Assembly (NCBI RefSeq): GCF_004923255.1
Contig: NZ_QYRT01000022.1
Coordinates: 1-59,653 of the forward strand
Reading direction: 5' to 3'
Length of the DNA stretch: 59,653 nt
From: Subtercola vilae
Lineage (GTDB): Bacteria; Actinomycetota; Actinomycetes; Actinomycetales; Microbacteriaceae
The notes under the pieces are model-generated. The model had not been told where the DNA came from. It made no database searches and saw only the letters and a list, made by a program, of their open reading frames with translations. Positions 1 through 6,905 of this stretch are shown here, piece after piece; positions within the stretch are counted from its first letter, which is position 1; the number at the start of each line of letters is the position of its first letter. The position numbers and the translations under genes are program-made.

Positions 1-1
1 G

Positions 2-139
2 GCATGGGAGGAAGGGCGAGCAGTCGGCATATGGAGGCAGCTCATCCGTTCTGATGAGGGTTCAGCTGCACAGGATCGTTACGACGCCAAAAACCCCAAC
101 CCTTACACCCACCCAACCCCAGAGGAGAAGGCAGAGTGA
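2..139 (+). CDS. Partial phage protein, C-terminal end
   Basis: The second forward frame is open from the first bases to TGA at 137-139 and encodes about 45 residues, including AWEEGRAVGIWRQLI near the left edge and a Pro/Asn-rich tail ending PTPEEKAE. Small actinophage proteins with an AWxEG segment followed by an NPY-type tail are common but uncharacterised. The stop overlaps the GTG start of the next gene at 136, as elsewhere in this array. The N-terminus lies outside the window. Function unknown. Confidence 0.6.
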   Translation, partial: AWEEGRAVGIWRQLIRSDEGSAAQDRYDAKNPNPYTHPTPEEKAE

Positions 140-618
140 GCAAGCGACTACAGGAGCGCGATGAACGAGTACGGGCGCTGCGATCATCCAGAAAACGCAC
201 GGGAATTGTCGTGGATCGGTCGGAGAGGGAGTCACGATCCGCATGGGAGGACGGGAAACTCATACCTGACCGAATTACCACCTACCTCGACATGGCAGGG
301 CTGGACGGGCCGGGCGTAGACGAGGCATGTGGGGTCAAAGAGCCCGCAGTTGACCTGTGGGAGGCGGGAGAGCTTTACCCGACTTGGGAGCAGCTTCTAG
401 CCCTCGCGAACATCTGCTCCATCGGGGTCAAGGCGTTCTTCTGGGATGATGCACCGCACGAGATCCCCGGTTACTGGCGTCAACATTTCAACATCAAGTC
501 AGATGCCGACTGGGAGGCCTTCAATCAACCAGCCATCATGCGATTCACGCCTGCCGCACTCGCAGATCATCGTTCACGGGTCGAATCCACCCCCGCAACC
601 CCAGAGGAGACACCGTGA
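136..618 (+). CDS. Hypothetical phage protein with HTH-like segment
   Basis: 160 residues from GTG at 136, preceded by an AGGAGAAGG ribosome site at 123-131. The middle part (about residues 60-105) reads like a Cro/XRE-type helical unit: an acidic helix, a VDLWEAGELYPTWEQLLALA stretch resembling the later helices, then the FFWDD end. This could mark a DNA-binding or anti-repressor protein, but the recognition helix is not clear enough to name it. The C-terminus is Pro/Thr-rich and probably disordered. It is the first complete gene of an early array with overlapping starts and stops. Confidence 0.6.
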   Translation: MSKRLQERDERVRALRSSRKRTGIVVDRSERESRSAWEDGKLIPDRITTYLDMAGLDGPGVDEACGVKEPAVDLWEAGELYPTWEQLLALANICSIGVKAFFWDDAPHEIPGYWRQHFNIKSDADWEAFNQPAIMRFTPAALADHRSRVESTPATPEETP

Positions 619-752
619 GGTGCTCGGAATGCGGCGCGATCATGTACTTCAACTCGATGTTGATGACTTGCATCTGCTACCGCTGTCGACCGCCGATTCG
701 CACGATCACGACAACCACAAGCACGCCCCCTACTGAAAAGGCCGAACAATGA
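615..752 (+). CDS. Small zinc-ribbon protein (45 aa)
   Basis: GTG at 615 overlaps the previous TGA and has an AGAGGAGA ribosome site at 603-610. The 45-residue product starts with CSECG and carries a second pair in CICYRC, giving the CxxC...CxxC pattern of a small zinc ribbon, followed by a Thr-rich tail. Such proteins recur in this prophage. Family function is unknown; folding by zinc binding is inference from cysteine spacing. Confidence 0.6.
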   Translation: MRCSECGAIMYFNSMLMTCICYRCRPPIRTITTTTSTPPTEKAEQ

Positions 753-922
753 GCGACAAACCAGAAAACCCCAGCGATCTAGTCACCTGTGATCGATGTT
801 TCCTGGTCATACACAACCTTCACCTCGAAGAGCATGGCGAATGGCATGCGCGGCTGAATGCGAAGATCAGCAACTCATCGATGGGCGCGTTGCAATTCTT
901 TGTGCAACTCGAAGATGTTTGA
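749..922 (+). CDS. Hypothetical phage protein (57 aa)
   Basis: ATG at 749 overlaps the previous stop (ATGA arrangement), indicating translational coupling. The 57-residue product has one CDRC pair near residue 14 and a His-rich stretch (IHNLHLEEHGEWH), so metal binding is possible. It was chosen over the competing frame at 796 because start/stop overlaps on both sides fit the array. Confidence 0.55.
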   Translation: MSDKPENPSDLVTCDRCFLVIHNLHLEEHGEWHARLNAKISNSSMGALQFFVQLEDV

Positions 923-1109
923 CCGTCGTATCAAACTCGTGTCCATCGTCGGTGGTGGTGCCGAGTTCCGAATCAAGCAAGCCCATATCGCAGACCTCAC
1001 ACCGGCAGATATTCGTAAAGCCGCCGACGACTGGCGCGTACAGATCGGTGAACCTTTCCTCGCCGGCGGGAGCTGGCATGTACCCATTCAAGGAGCGACT
1101 GATGACTGA
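915..1109 (+). CDS. Hypothetical phage protein (64 aa)
   Basis: ATG at 915 overlaps the end of the previous gene, which stops at 922; the longer frame back to 858 has no better start. The 64-residue product begins MFDRRIKLVSIVGGGAEF and contains a TPADIRKAADDW helix. No family recognised. It ends inside the start of the next small reading frame. Confidence 0.5.
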   Translation: MFDRRIKLVSIVGGGAEFRIKQAHIADLTPADIRKAADDWRVQIGEPFLAGGSWHVPIQGATDD

Positions 1110-1188
1110 ATCGGGGGAGCAAAACCCCATATTTGACGGTTTCTCTGTTAAAATTATTGCAAGCAATCCGAACGGAGTAACACCGTGA
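1102..1188 (+). CDS. Possible 28-aa phage peptide
   Basis: ATG at 1102 has a good AGGAG site at 1091-1095, overlaps the previous stop at 1107-1109 and its own stop overlaps the next GTG at 1185. The 28-residue product (begins MTESGEQNPIFDGF) has no recognisable domain. Position and signals support translation; it may serve mainly to couple ribosomes to the next gene. Confidence 0.4.
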   Translation: MTESGEQNPIFDGFSVKIIASNPNGVTP

Positions 1189-1925
1189 CCGAAGCATCCG
1201 AGCAGATCCCGTGCGCCAGAGGTTGCGCATGGGATTCGCTGATTGAGACCGAAGCGCCCCGCCCGAAACCTGCCCTCCACGGTATCCTTTGTGACTCCTG
1301 TTTTTACCGCATCAAAGCGGCCCTGAACCTCGTACCCGACCTCATGGCGAACATGCGGGCACAGATCGACGGTTTCGGTGCTGTGCCGCTCACTGAAAGG
1401 GTTTCTGGTGGTGGTGATGGGCCTCCCGCGCCGCTGCGTATCGGCCCGCTCGACGCCTCCGATTCGCTGTACGCCAAACTCGTTTCGTGGACAGAAGTTT
1501 TCGGCGGCGAACTGCACACACCTCAGCCTCGTGTTGCGGTGTGGATCAACTTCACAGAAGTTCAGGGCTCAAAACCGGTCACCGTGAAAGTTGCTCACGA
1601 GATCGCGTCAGAGCTGGCCGAATGGTTCCATGCCAGGCTTGAAGAGATCGCCGCATCACCGGCCGCTGTCGCCTTCCATGACGATTTGTGTTACGGCTGG
1701 GAGGACGCCAGGGGGGTTTTCAGTCTTGCTGCGGCGTACGGTATCGAACCACGACCGGCGCGGCCCGCAGAGAAACGCGAATGCCCTGTGTGTGGTGCGC
1801 ACGAAGTGTTCGTTGCTTGGCCCGACAAGCTAAACGCTGACCTGACGATTCTGTGTGGGCAGTGTCAATGGGTGATTGACCCTGAAGAAATCGGTTCGAT
1901 GGCCAAGCTTCTGATGGTGTCGTAG
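1185..1925 (+). CDS. Phage zinc-ribbon protein (246 aa)
   Basis: GTG at 1185 overlaps the preceding stop. The N-terminal 45 residues hold two Cys pairs (CARGC and CDSC) typical of an actinophage treble-clef or ribbon; residues about 50-170 are helical; a second ribbon near the C-terminus has CPVC and, about 25 residues on, CGQC. Proteins of this shape (two zinc modules flanking a helical core) are widespread near actinophage replication genes but have no established role. DNA binding is plausible, not shown. Confidence 0.7.
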   Translation: MTEASEQIPCARGCAWDSLIETEAPRPKPALHGILCDSCFYRIKAALNLVPDLMANMRAQIDGFGAVPLTERVSGGGDGPPAPLRIGPLDASDSLYAKLVSWTEVFGGELHTPQPRVAVWINFTEVQGSKPVTVKVAHEIASELAEWFHARLEEIAASPAAVAFHDDLCYGWEDARGVFSLAAAYGIEPRPARPAEKRECPVCGAHEVFVAWPDKLNADLTILCGQCQWVIDPEEIGSMAKLLMVS

Positions 1926-2146
1926 TGGCGCAGCAAAAGACCCAAAACGTCATTGATGGCACGAGGTTTTGGAGCATTGATAGGGCTGCGCTTCATACGG
2001 GATTTGCTCGCGCTACCATCGAGCGTTACGTCAGGGAGGGTCTGCCCGTGTATGTCGGCGGGTTTGTTGAGCGTGATGCTTTTCTGAAGGTGTATCGCGA
2101 TAAGCAGCAGTCGCAACGCTTGACACGCCTAAAACGCGGTTCTTGA
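1925..2146 (+). CDS. Excisionase/MerR-like HTH protein (73 aa)
   Basis: GTG at 1925 shares one base with the previous TAG. Residues 15-45 (FWSIDRAALHTGFARATIER followed by YVREGLPVYV) match the winged-helix pattern of Xis/HTH_17 proteins, in which a helix-turn-helix is followed by a short wing that recognises DNA. The protein could be an excisionase or transcription regulator. It is the last gene before a good intrinsic terminator, so it closes the first early operon. Confidence 0.6.
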   Translation: MAQQKTQNVIDGTRFWSIDRAALHTGFARATIERYVREGLPVYVGGFVERDAFLKVYRDKQQSQRLTRLKRGS

Positions 2147-2216
2147 GGTATGTGCCTCGGAATGCTAGGCTTTGCCTTGTAGGCATTTTCGTTCCCCGAA
2201 AGTGGAACTCAACTAA

Positions 2217-2248
2217 AACGCTCACCCTAACCGGTGGGCGTTTTTTTG
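2217..2248 (+). terminator. Intrinsic terminator
   Basis: AACGCTCACC at 2217-2226 pairs with GGTGGGCGTT at 2233-2242 (one G-U pair), with a six-base loop and followed by a T-run to 2247. It lies 70 bases after the early operon stop at 2146. Confidence 0.8.
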
Positions 2249-2446
2249 TGCCCAAAACGACTTCCCGCGAAGCAGTCCACACTCTCCTAATGAAACCGGG
2301 CTCGACTTTCGCGGGTCAAAAGCCCAGATGCTGGTTCGAAGGTAATTGGAAGGTCGCGTCGTAAGTAGGGACCACGGGAGTTCACGGTGCAAGCCGGGGA
2401 TGCACGGACGACCAACCCAGCCGAAGTCCATCGTCAACGGACACAT
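2249..2446 (+). other. Noncoding stretch with stem-loops before tRNA-Trp
   Basis: No supported reading frame. CCCGCGAA at 2264-2271 pairs perfectly with TTCGCGGG at 2308-2315 around a 36-base loop, and a GTGCA/TGCAC stem occurs further on. A TTCGAA box near 2335 recalls a T-psi-C loop, but no full tRNA can be drawn. This may be a structured RNA, a decayed tRNA array, or leader sequence for tRNA processing. Confidence 0.3.
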
Positions 2447-2517
2447 TGGGAGTAAGCGTTACGGAAGCGCAGTCGGCTCCAACCCGACAGGCGCAGGTTC
2501 GACCCCTGCACTCTCAG
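2447..2517 (+). tRNA. tRNA-Trp (anticodon CCA), phage-encoded
   Basis: A full cloverleaf can be drawn: acceptor 2447-2453 with 2510-2516 (seven pairs, one G-U), D stem GCGT/GCGC, anticodon stem GTCGG/CCGAC with loop CTCCAAC (anticodon CCA), T stem GCAGG/CCTGC with loop TTCGACC, and discriminator G at 2517. CCA is not encoded. Position 8 is A instead of the near-universal U, so tertiary folding may be weakened. Two nearby genes have in-frame TGA codons, which makes a phage tRNA-Trp worth noting. Confidence 0.75.
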
Positions 2518-2532
2518 CGAAGTTAGGCGCTC

Positions 2533-2670
2533 ATGAAGCAACTGATTTTCGCGTTCGCTTCAGGTAAATACATCGGCTCAGTCGTCGATGAGGACACCGC
2601 GATCAGCGCATGCATTGACCTGTACAAGCGGACAGGTCAGAAGCAGAGCTACTACTACAAAGCGGCATAG
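2533..2670 (+). CDS. Hypothetical phage protein (45 aa)
   Basis: ATG at 2533 lies 15 bases after the tRNA-Trp and the frame ends at TAG 2668-2670. The 45-residue product starts MKQLIFAFASGKYIG and ends with a Tyr-triplet (SYYYKAA). No strong ribosome site (AGGCGC) and no family recognised. Protein-like composition and tight placement support it modestly. Confidence 0.45.
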   Translation: MKQLIFAFASGKYIGSVVDEDTAISACIDLYKRTGQKQSYYYKAA

Positions 2671-2696
2671 GGAACACGAAAGCCTAGGAGTTGCGC

Positions 2697-2903
2697 GTGT
2701 CAATCAAGGATGATCTGGTGAGAGGTGCGAGCCCGCAGGAATCTTGGTGGGATGGGTTGCGCGAAGATGATCGTGCGGCGTTTGTGAAGGCGTGTGCTGA
2801 CCCGTCGTGGACGAATGTGGCCCTTGTGCGGGTTTGCGCGGCGAACGGTCACAAGTTCCCTCGCGATGCTTTTGTGGCGTTCAGGCGCAGCCTTGTTGTC
2901 TGA
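2697..2903 (+). CDS. Hypothetical phage protein, HTH-like (68 aa)
   Basis: The start is placed at GTG 2697 because TAGGAG at 2685-2690 is well spaced; a TTG at 2691 is the alternative. The product includes SWWDGLREDDRAAFVKAC and a VALVRVCAANGHKFPRDAF helix pair, which resembles a short DNA-binding helix-turn-helix of the kind placed in front of actinophage metallophosphoesterases. It overlaps the next start by eight bases. Confidence 0.55.
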   Translation: MSIKDDLVRGASPQESWWDGLREDDRAAFVKACADPSWTNVALVRVCAANGHKFPRDAFVAFRRSLVV

Positions 2904-4047
2904 CGACCTGTCGTCGCCGCCGTCGAGGGAGACGAGCGAAGAGTCAAGCGATGGCACCAAAACTGTAACCGCGATCCGCAACCGGCCCGTGACGCTCGGG
3001 GATGCTCGCGCGTGGATTTCTGCGTCTGGGGATAACCCTGACGACTACACAATTTCGGTGCGTTCGATTGCTTACGGGCTTGACATGTTTTCTAACCGCA
3101 TGTCGGCAACGCCGCGTTTCGCTAAAAACAAACGTGTCACCGTTGATGTGGATGCCGTTTCGATTCTTTCGAAGCTGCGAAAGCATTCAGGAAAACGCCC
3201 AGTTACACTCGCGGGCGGTTCCGAATCAACCTTTGTTCTCTCGATCAATGACATTCAGTTGGGCCAGTCGTACAACGGTGGGTCTGCGGCGACGATAGCC
3301 GCGTTCTACGGTTTCATTGCGAAAGCGGTTCTTCGTATTGAGGAGTTGCGTCGTGTTGGGCGCAAGCTCGACAGGCTCGTCGTGGTTTGTGGCGGCGACC
3401 TCGTTGAGGGTTGTGTTATTTACGGCAACCAGTCTTTCTCGCTCGACTTGAACCGTAAGCAGCAGGTCGAGGGTGTCGTTGCTATCCTTCTGCACGCGAT
3501 AGACACCCTGGCCCCGCTGTTTGAGGCGGTCACTGTGCTTGCGTGCAAGGGGAATCATGGTGAGCATCGTATCGCCGGTAAACCTGTTGACCTGAGCGAC
3601 AACGACGACACGCATTGTGTTGAGATGGCGAAGCTGGCGCTCATTCGTGACCCGAAAATGCAGCATATCGGCTGGATTATTGCTGAGGAAGAATCTGCGG
3701 TCTGGGCTGACGTTTACGGGTGGACGCTCGTCACGACGCACGGTGACATTTACTCCAAGGGTGTTTCTGGGCCGACAACTGAGCGTAAAGCGCATGCTTG
3801 GGCGAAGAATATGGCTGCGGCTGTTCGCCGGTTTGGGCGGATCGGTCAGGCGGATGTTCTTATCACGCACCATTTTCATCATGACGAGATGGCCGACTGG
3901 GGTGACACGCTCTGGCGGCAAACTTCTTCGCAGGATCGTGGTTCGCCGGGGTTCTCGCAGGCTACCGGGTCGTATTCGATACCGGGGATGCTTACTGGTG
4001 TGATGACGCCTGAGTGCCGGTGGCAGGACGAGGCTGTGCTTCGATGA
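2896..4047 (+). CDS. Phage metallophosphoesterase / Mre11-like exonuclease
   Basis: The calcineurin-like phosphoesterase core is complete: D119 in SINDIQLG, GGD at 166-168, GNHGEH at 219-224, THGD at 281-284 and THHFHHDE at 324-331. These residues build a two-metal site for phosphodiester hydrolysis. Actinophages commonly carry this gene among replication functions, where a DNA exonuclease role is assumed. TTG at 2896 (or 2893) overlaps the previous stop; the longer upstream frame duplicates the neighbour and is not used. The next gene overlaps at ATGA 4044, showing coupled translation. Confidence 0.8.
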   Translation: MSDDLSSPPSRETSEESSDGTKTVTAIRNRPVTLGDARAWISASGDNPDDYTISVRSIAYGLDMFSNRMSATPRFAKNKRVTVDVDAVSILSKLRKHSGKRPVTLAGGSESTFVLSINDIQLGQSYNGGSAATIAAFYGFIAKAVLRIEELRRVGRKLDRLVVVCGGDLVEGCVIYGNQSFSLDLNRKQQVEGVVAILLHAIDTLAPLFEAVTVLACKGNHGEHRIAGKPVDLSDNDDTHCVEMAKLALIRDPKMQHIGWIIAEEESAVWADVYGWTLVTTHGDIYSKGVSGPTTERKAHAWAKNMAAAVRRFGRIGQADVLITHHFHHDEMADWGDTLWRQTSSQDRGSPGFSQATGSYSIPGMLTGVMTPECRWQDEAVLR

Positions 4048-4706
4048 AGCTCTATATTGCAGGCAAAATGACGGGCCTGCCGGAATTCAACTTCCCCGCC
4101 TTTTTTGCAGCCGAAGAAGCCTTGAAAAGTAGGGGCATTGAGTCCGTGAACCCTGCGCGCCATGACCAGGACAACGGTCTGGATGTTACGGGAATGGATG
4201 GCACGGAGTCGCCCGAGGGATTCGATCTCAAGGCTGCTCTGCTGTGGGATCTCGCCCAAGTTGCCGACGCTGATGGGGTCTACCTGCTCGACGGGTGGGA
4301 GACAAGCAAAGGCGCAGCTGCTGAGCTTGCCCTTGCTCGGGCCCTCGGGAAAGAGATCATCTTCCAGACAGACCCTGCATCCGAAGAGGTGCGTACGACT
4401 TCTCCTACGGGTGGGCAAAAGGGATCTAAGGCCCAGCGTTACGACTTGATACCAACCGAGCCGCTGCGCCTGCTCGCGACCCTCTATGGCCGCGGTGCGG
4501 AGAAGTACGACGACGACAACTGGCGTAAAGGTTACGACTGGAAGTTCTCTTACGCAGCCTTACAGCGTCACCTGAACCAGTTCTGGGCTGGCGAAGATCT
4601 AGACGAAGAAATGCAGTTGCCTCACGTGATCAGTGCGGCTTGGCACTGCTTTACTTTGGCCCAATTCATGATCGATCATCCGCAATTCGACACTCGGGCG
4701 AAGTAG
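4044..4706 (+). CDS. DUF4406 - dATP/dGTP diphosphohydrolase-like fusion
   Basis: ATG at 4044 overlaps the previous stop. Residues 1-115 (MKLYIAGKMTGLPEFNFPAF...) match DUF4406, a Rossmann-like relative of nucleoside 2-deoxyribosyltransferases; GWETSKGAAAEL is the typical C-terminal segment. After a short linker, residues about 130-220 (QRYDLIPTEPLRLLATLYGR, then EKYDDDNW) match the N-terminal domain of phage dATP/dGTP diphosphohydrolases (DUF5664 type). Together they suggest control of the nucleotide pool during phage replication, possibly removing a given dNTP. Activity of either half is inferred from family only. Confidence 0.75.
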   Translation: MKLYIAGKMTGLPEFNFPAFFAAEEALKSRGIESVNPARHDQDNGLDVTGMDGTESPEGFDLKAALLWDLAQVADADGVYLLDGWETSKGAAAELALARALGKEIIFQTDPASEEVRTTSPTGGQKGSKAQRYDLIPTEPLRLLATLYGRGAEKYDDDNWRKGYDWKFSYAALQRHLNQFWAGEDLDEEMQLPHVISAAWHCFTLAQFMIDHPQFDTRAK

Positions 4707-4815
4707 ACCGAGACAATCATGCTCGCCCTAATCGCCTCTTATGACGGTTCCGTTCGTCTTCGTACTTTTGTTGACGGTCACATACTTTTGTACGTCTTCC
4801 TTGGTGGGAGTGGTT

Positions 4816-4995
4816 ATGGAACTCGTTTCTGGTGAGTGGGCCGTCCAGCCTGCGACCATGACATCTGATGTTGCTCAGATAATCTCTGCCGCCGACGAGA
4901 TCGAACGCAAGACGGGTGTGCCACGTCTGCCGGCGCGTGACGGGTTTTCCACTTTCGAGTGCGAGGGCTGCACGTGCGTTCGGCGTGTGGACTGA
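4816..4995 (+). CDS. Hypothetical phage protein with CxxC (59 aa)
   Basis: ATG at 4816 has GGGAG at 4806-4810 five bases upstream, so it is preferred over ATG 4741, which lacks a site, although that longer version would add a hydrophobic N-terminus. The product has a C-terminal CEGCTC cluster resembling half a zinc ribbon. Bases 4707-4815 hold no other gene. The stop overlaps the next ATG. Confidence 0.5.
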   Translation: MELVSGEWAVQPATMTSDVAQIISAADEIERKTGVPRLPARDGFSTFECEGCTCVRRVD

Positions 4996-5099
4996 TGCGC
5001 TGGCTGTGCCGTGTTGGCGTTCACACGAGGGTTGTTCCGCATGTCGGTTACGTCAGTTATGAGCTTTGCGAGAAGTGCGGCGCGAGGATCTGGCGATGA
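4995..5099 (+). CDS. Small CxxC peptide (34 aa)
   Basis: ATG at 4995 shares a base with the previous TGA, and the stop at 5097-5099 overlaps the next ATG at 5096. The 34-residue product contains CEKCGAR near its end. Many actinophages encode such half-ribbon peptides; function unknown. Confidence 0.45.
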   Translation: MRWLCRVGVHTRVVPHVGYVSYELCEKCGARIWR

Positions 5100-5365
5100 C
5101 GCTCACCGTCGCGCAACACGATGTTGACACGATCCTCGGTTTGGACTTCGCGCCGACAATTCCTTGTGAGGGATCACTGCATCCTCGGGGCATCAAGGGG
5201 CATAGCGCGAACGAGCCTGCCGCGTTCTCTTTGTGATGCGATTGCGGCGCTCATGTGCTGCTCTGTGCGGGCCGTATGGCTCACCTTTCCGCAGCCGTCG
5301 ACACGTGGTGCAGTATCTGCAAACGGCGGCGACTGATCAGCGATTATCTCATCGTTCCGCTATAA
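5096..5365 (+). pseudogene. Zinc-ribbon protein gene with in-frame TGA
   Basis: ATG at 5096 opens a frame that reads MTLTVAQHDVDTILGLDFAP and CEGSLHPRG, meets TGA at 5234-5236, and continues in the same frame as CDCGAHVLLCAGR...CSICKRRR to TAA at 5363. Actinophage proteins with the first half normally continue into exactly such a two-ribbon second half, so both pieces belong to one gene of about 89 codons. TGA would sit next to the first CDC motif. Either this is a nonsense mutation or UGA is read (for example as Trp). The truncated 46-residue product would lose most zinc ligands. Confidence 0.6.
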
Positions 5366-5403
5366 GCTTCCCGCTTCTTTCGACCATATATAAGCCCTGC
5401 GCT

Positions 5404-5445
5404 TCCTGCAAATGGGTCAGTAGATGTCCTGCGAATGGGTCAGTA
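5404..5445 (+). repeat. Imperfect 19-base direct repeat, 23-base period
   Basis: The sequence TCCTGCAAATGGGTCAGTA at 5404-5422 recurs at 5427-5445 with a single change (A to G). It lies in the 145-base noncoding gap between two genes, upstream of a GTG start at 5511, so it could be a protein-binding site or a slippage duplication. Confidence 0.6.
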
Positions 5446-5510
5446 CACAGACCGTAAGCGGGGTTAGCGGTCTACATACGCCCACCTATTTTTCTGAGGA
5501 GATCCCTACC

Positions 5511-6023
5511 GTGGTCACGAAACGAACCCTTGTTGGGCAGATCGGGCTCATCCCCGGTGCCAATGGGTGGGTCGACTGGACTATCGAGAAGGTCACGAAG
5601 TCACCCGTTCATCACGTGGTTGTGTGCGTGTCGGCCACGGAGTGTATTGGTGCTGAGCCTGGCGGTGCACGGATTCGCCCGATGAGCGATTTCCCTGAGG
5701 CGATCTGGTCGCATTTTCCGTTCACTCCGACGCAACGTAAGGGTGTTGCGGGGTGGGCGTACGCGCATGAGGGCACACCGTATTCGCTGCTTGACGACTT
5801 CGTGATCGGCCTGTCACTGCTGTCTGGTATTCGTACGCCGCAGTGGGCTGAACGTCGTCTTTCACGCACTGACCGGATGATCTGCTCGCAGCTCGCTGAT
5901 GCCGCCCTGACGCTCGGTGGTGGCATTCGCGTGTTCGGTGATGATCGTGAGTTCGGGGCTGTGTATCCGGGGTCGTTCGTTCCGTATTTCAAAGAGCATG
6001 GTTGGTGGCCCGAGAATGATTGA
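5511..6023 (+). CDS. NlpC/P60-like (permuted papain-fold) phage protein
   Basis: GTG 5511 is chosen because TGAGGAG at 5495-5501 precedes it; the open frame extends to 5424 without a site. About 170 residues. Features of the YiiX/permuted NlpC-P60 group are visible: an early GLIPGANGWVDWTIEKV segment ahead of a SPVHHVVVCV His strand (the His near residue 31), and a later DRMICSQLADAAL helix with the candidate nucleophile Cys. Members hydrolyse peptide or lipid amides. In a phage early region the substrate is unknown; a lysis role is unlikely because the lysis genes are elsewhere. Confidence 0.6.
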   Translation: MVTKRTLVGQIGLIPGANGWVDWTIEKVTKSPVHHVVVCVSATECIGAEPGGARIRPMSDFPEAIWSHFPFTPTQRKGVAGWAYAHEGTPYSLLDDFVIGLSLLSGIRTPQWAERRLSRTDRMICSQLADAALTLGGGIRVFGDDREFGAVYPGSFVPYFKEHGWWPEND

Positions 6024-6198
6024 CCTGTCTGTTGATCAGATTCTCTCCGAACGGATGATCGCAGCGAGCAGGGATTGGCGCGCGAACAGGCCTTCGCCTG
6101 CGGCGGGTTCCATGGTCTCGTTGGAGATTGTTTCGGTGTTCGATGCGATAGCTGATTGTTTCGAGCGTGTCGGTAGTTTAGGAGCCAGTAATGTCTGA
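6016..6198 (+). CDS. Hypothetical phage protein (60 aa)
   Basis: ATG at 6016 overlaps the end of the previous gene (stop 6021-6023). The product, starting MIDLSVDQILSERMIAASRD, is helical and charged with no Cys; no family recognised. Its stop lies just inside the next gene start at 6191. Confidence 0.55.
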   Translation: MIDLSVDQILSERMIAASRDWRANRPSPAAGSMVSLEIVSVFDAIADCFERVGSLGASNV

Positions 6199-6619
6199 TC
6201 AGCCTGCGCAGTCTGTCCCTGTTGAACCGGAGTTGACCTCTGAGCCGCCCGTACTGTCCCCGTTGGAACAGCTTGAGGCTGAGCACGGTTTCACGTTCGG
6301 CGGAGATGGCGAGTCGGCTGGCGCTAATGCCGTGTCGACTCTGGTGTGCACGCAACCGAAGTGCCCGAACCGAAACCAGCACGTGGCAATCCACGCCGAC
6401 ACTCCGCTGCCAGTTCATTGCGGTTCGTGCAACACGATTCTGCTGTGTGAGCACAACATGGTTGCGGCTGTTGACCGTGAGGGCACTGTTGGTTCACCGG
6501 TTGAGGTTCATTCGCAGAAGTGCACGATGTGCAGTTTTACTGCTGACGTTTTCCGTGTCGAACTCCCCGCCATCGACGTGTCTCAGCTGCCTTTGAAGGT
6601 TGTTGACGCTCTTGGTTGA
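6191..6619 (+). CDS. Phage protein with two Cys-pair modules (142 aa)
   Basis: ATG at 6191 follows a TAGGAG site. After an acidic Pro-rich N-terminus, residues about 50-120 hold CTQPKCPN, CGSC, LLCEH and CTMC, consistent with two zinc ribbons. It belongs to the same set of Cys-rich early proteins as the genes at 615, 1185 and 8869. Role unknown. Confidence 0.6.
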   Translation: MSDQPAQSVPVEPELTSEPPVLSPLEQLEAEHGFTFGGDGESAGANAVSTLVCTQPKCPNRNQHVAIHADTPLPVHCGSCNTILLCEHNMVAAVDREGTVGSPVEVHSQKCTMCSFTADVFRVELPAIDVSQLPLKVVDALG

Positions 6620-6638
6620 TCTGTCGAAGGAGCCGTCT

Positions 6639-6731
6639 GTGGCCGTGTACTCGTCTGACGAGTTGGCCGTGTTGTCGCCGTTCGAGGCACTGAGGGCGCT
6701 ACTTGAGCGTGAAGGTATCGAGCGAGAATAA
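6639..6731 (+). CDS. Small helical peptide (30 aa)
   Basis: GTG at 6639 has AAGGAG six bases upstream and the frame ends at TAA 6729-6731. The product reads VAVYSSDELAVLSPFEALRA and then LLEREGIERE, one amphipathic helix. A TTG at 6612 in the same frame would add nine residues and overlap the previous gene. Function unknown. Confidence 0.45.
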   Translation: MAVYSSDELAVLSPFEALRALLEREGIERE

Positions 6732-6825
6732 AGTTTGAGCACTGGGCTGGCGAAATAGAAACGCGGCGACAAGATAATACGCTGCCCCCGTACGGCGCAA
6801 CATGGCTCTGACATGCTCTACGCGC

Positions 6826-6905
6826 AGGGGCGTTCCCGGAATCGAACCCGGGGCCCAGTGCACCTTTGGCCTCCAGCTCAGTTGGTAGAGCGCGTGGACT
6901 TTAAC
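6826..6905. other. tRNA remnants in opposite orientations
   Basis: Bases 6875-6897 are identical for 23 bases to the D-arm and anticodon-stem part of the intact tRNA-Asn (11831-11853), preceded by an acceptor-like stretch, but the anticodon loop and 3' half are missing. Immediately left, on the minus strand, lies a T-psi-C-like arm (GGGTTCGATTCC, complement of about 6836-6850). The two pieces do not form one tRNA. The minus-strand gene ending at 6878 runs into the plus-strand remnant. The bases from 6732 to here contain no gene. Confidence 0.55.

Noticed and set aside
2325-2345. TTCGAA-type T-loop suggesting another tRNA
   Set aside because: No matching T stem, acceptor or anticodon arm could be paired.
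4741-4815. Hydrophobic N-terminal extension of the gene at 4816
   Set aside because: ATG 4741 lacks a ribosome site, while ATG 4816 has GGGAG at correct spacing.
5234-5236. Selenocysteine coding at the in-frame TGA
   Set aside because: No SECIS-like stem-loop follows directly and the gene is not of a selenoprotein type.
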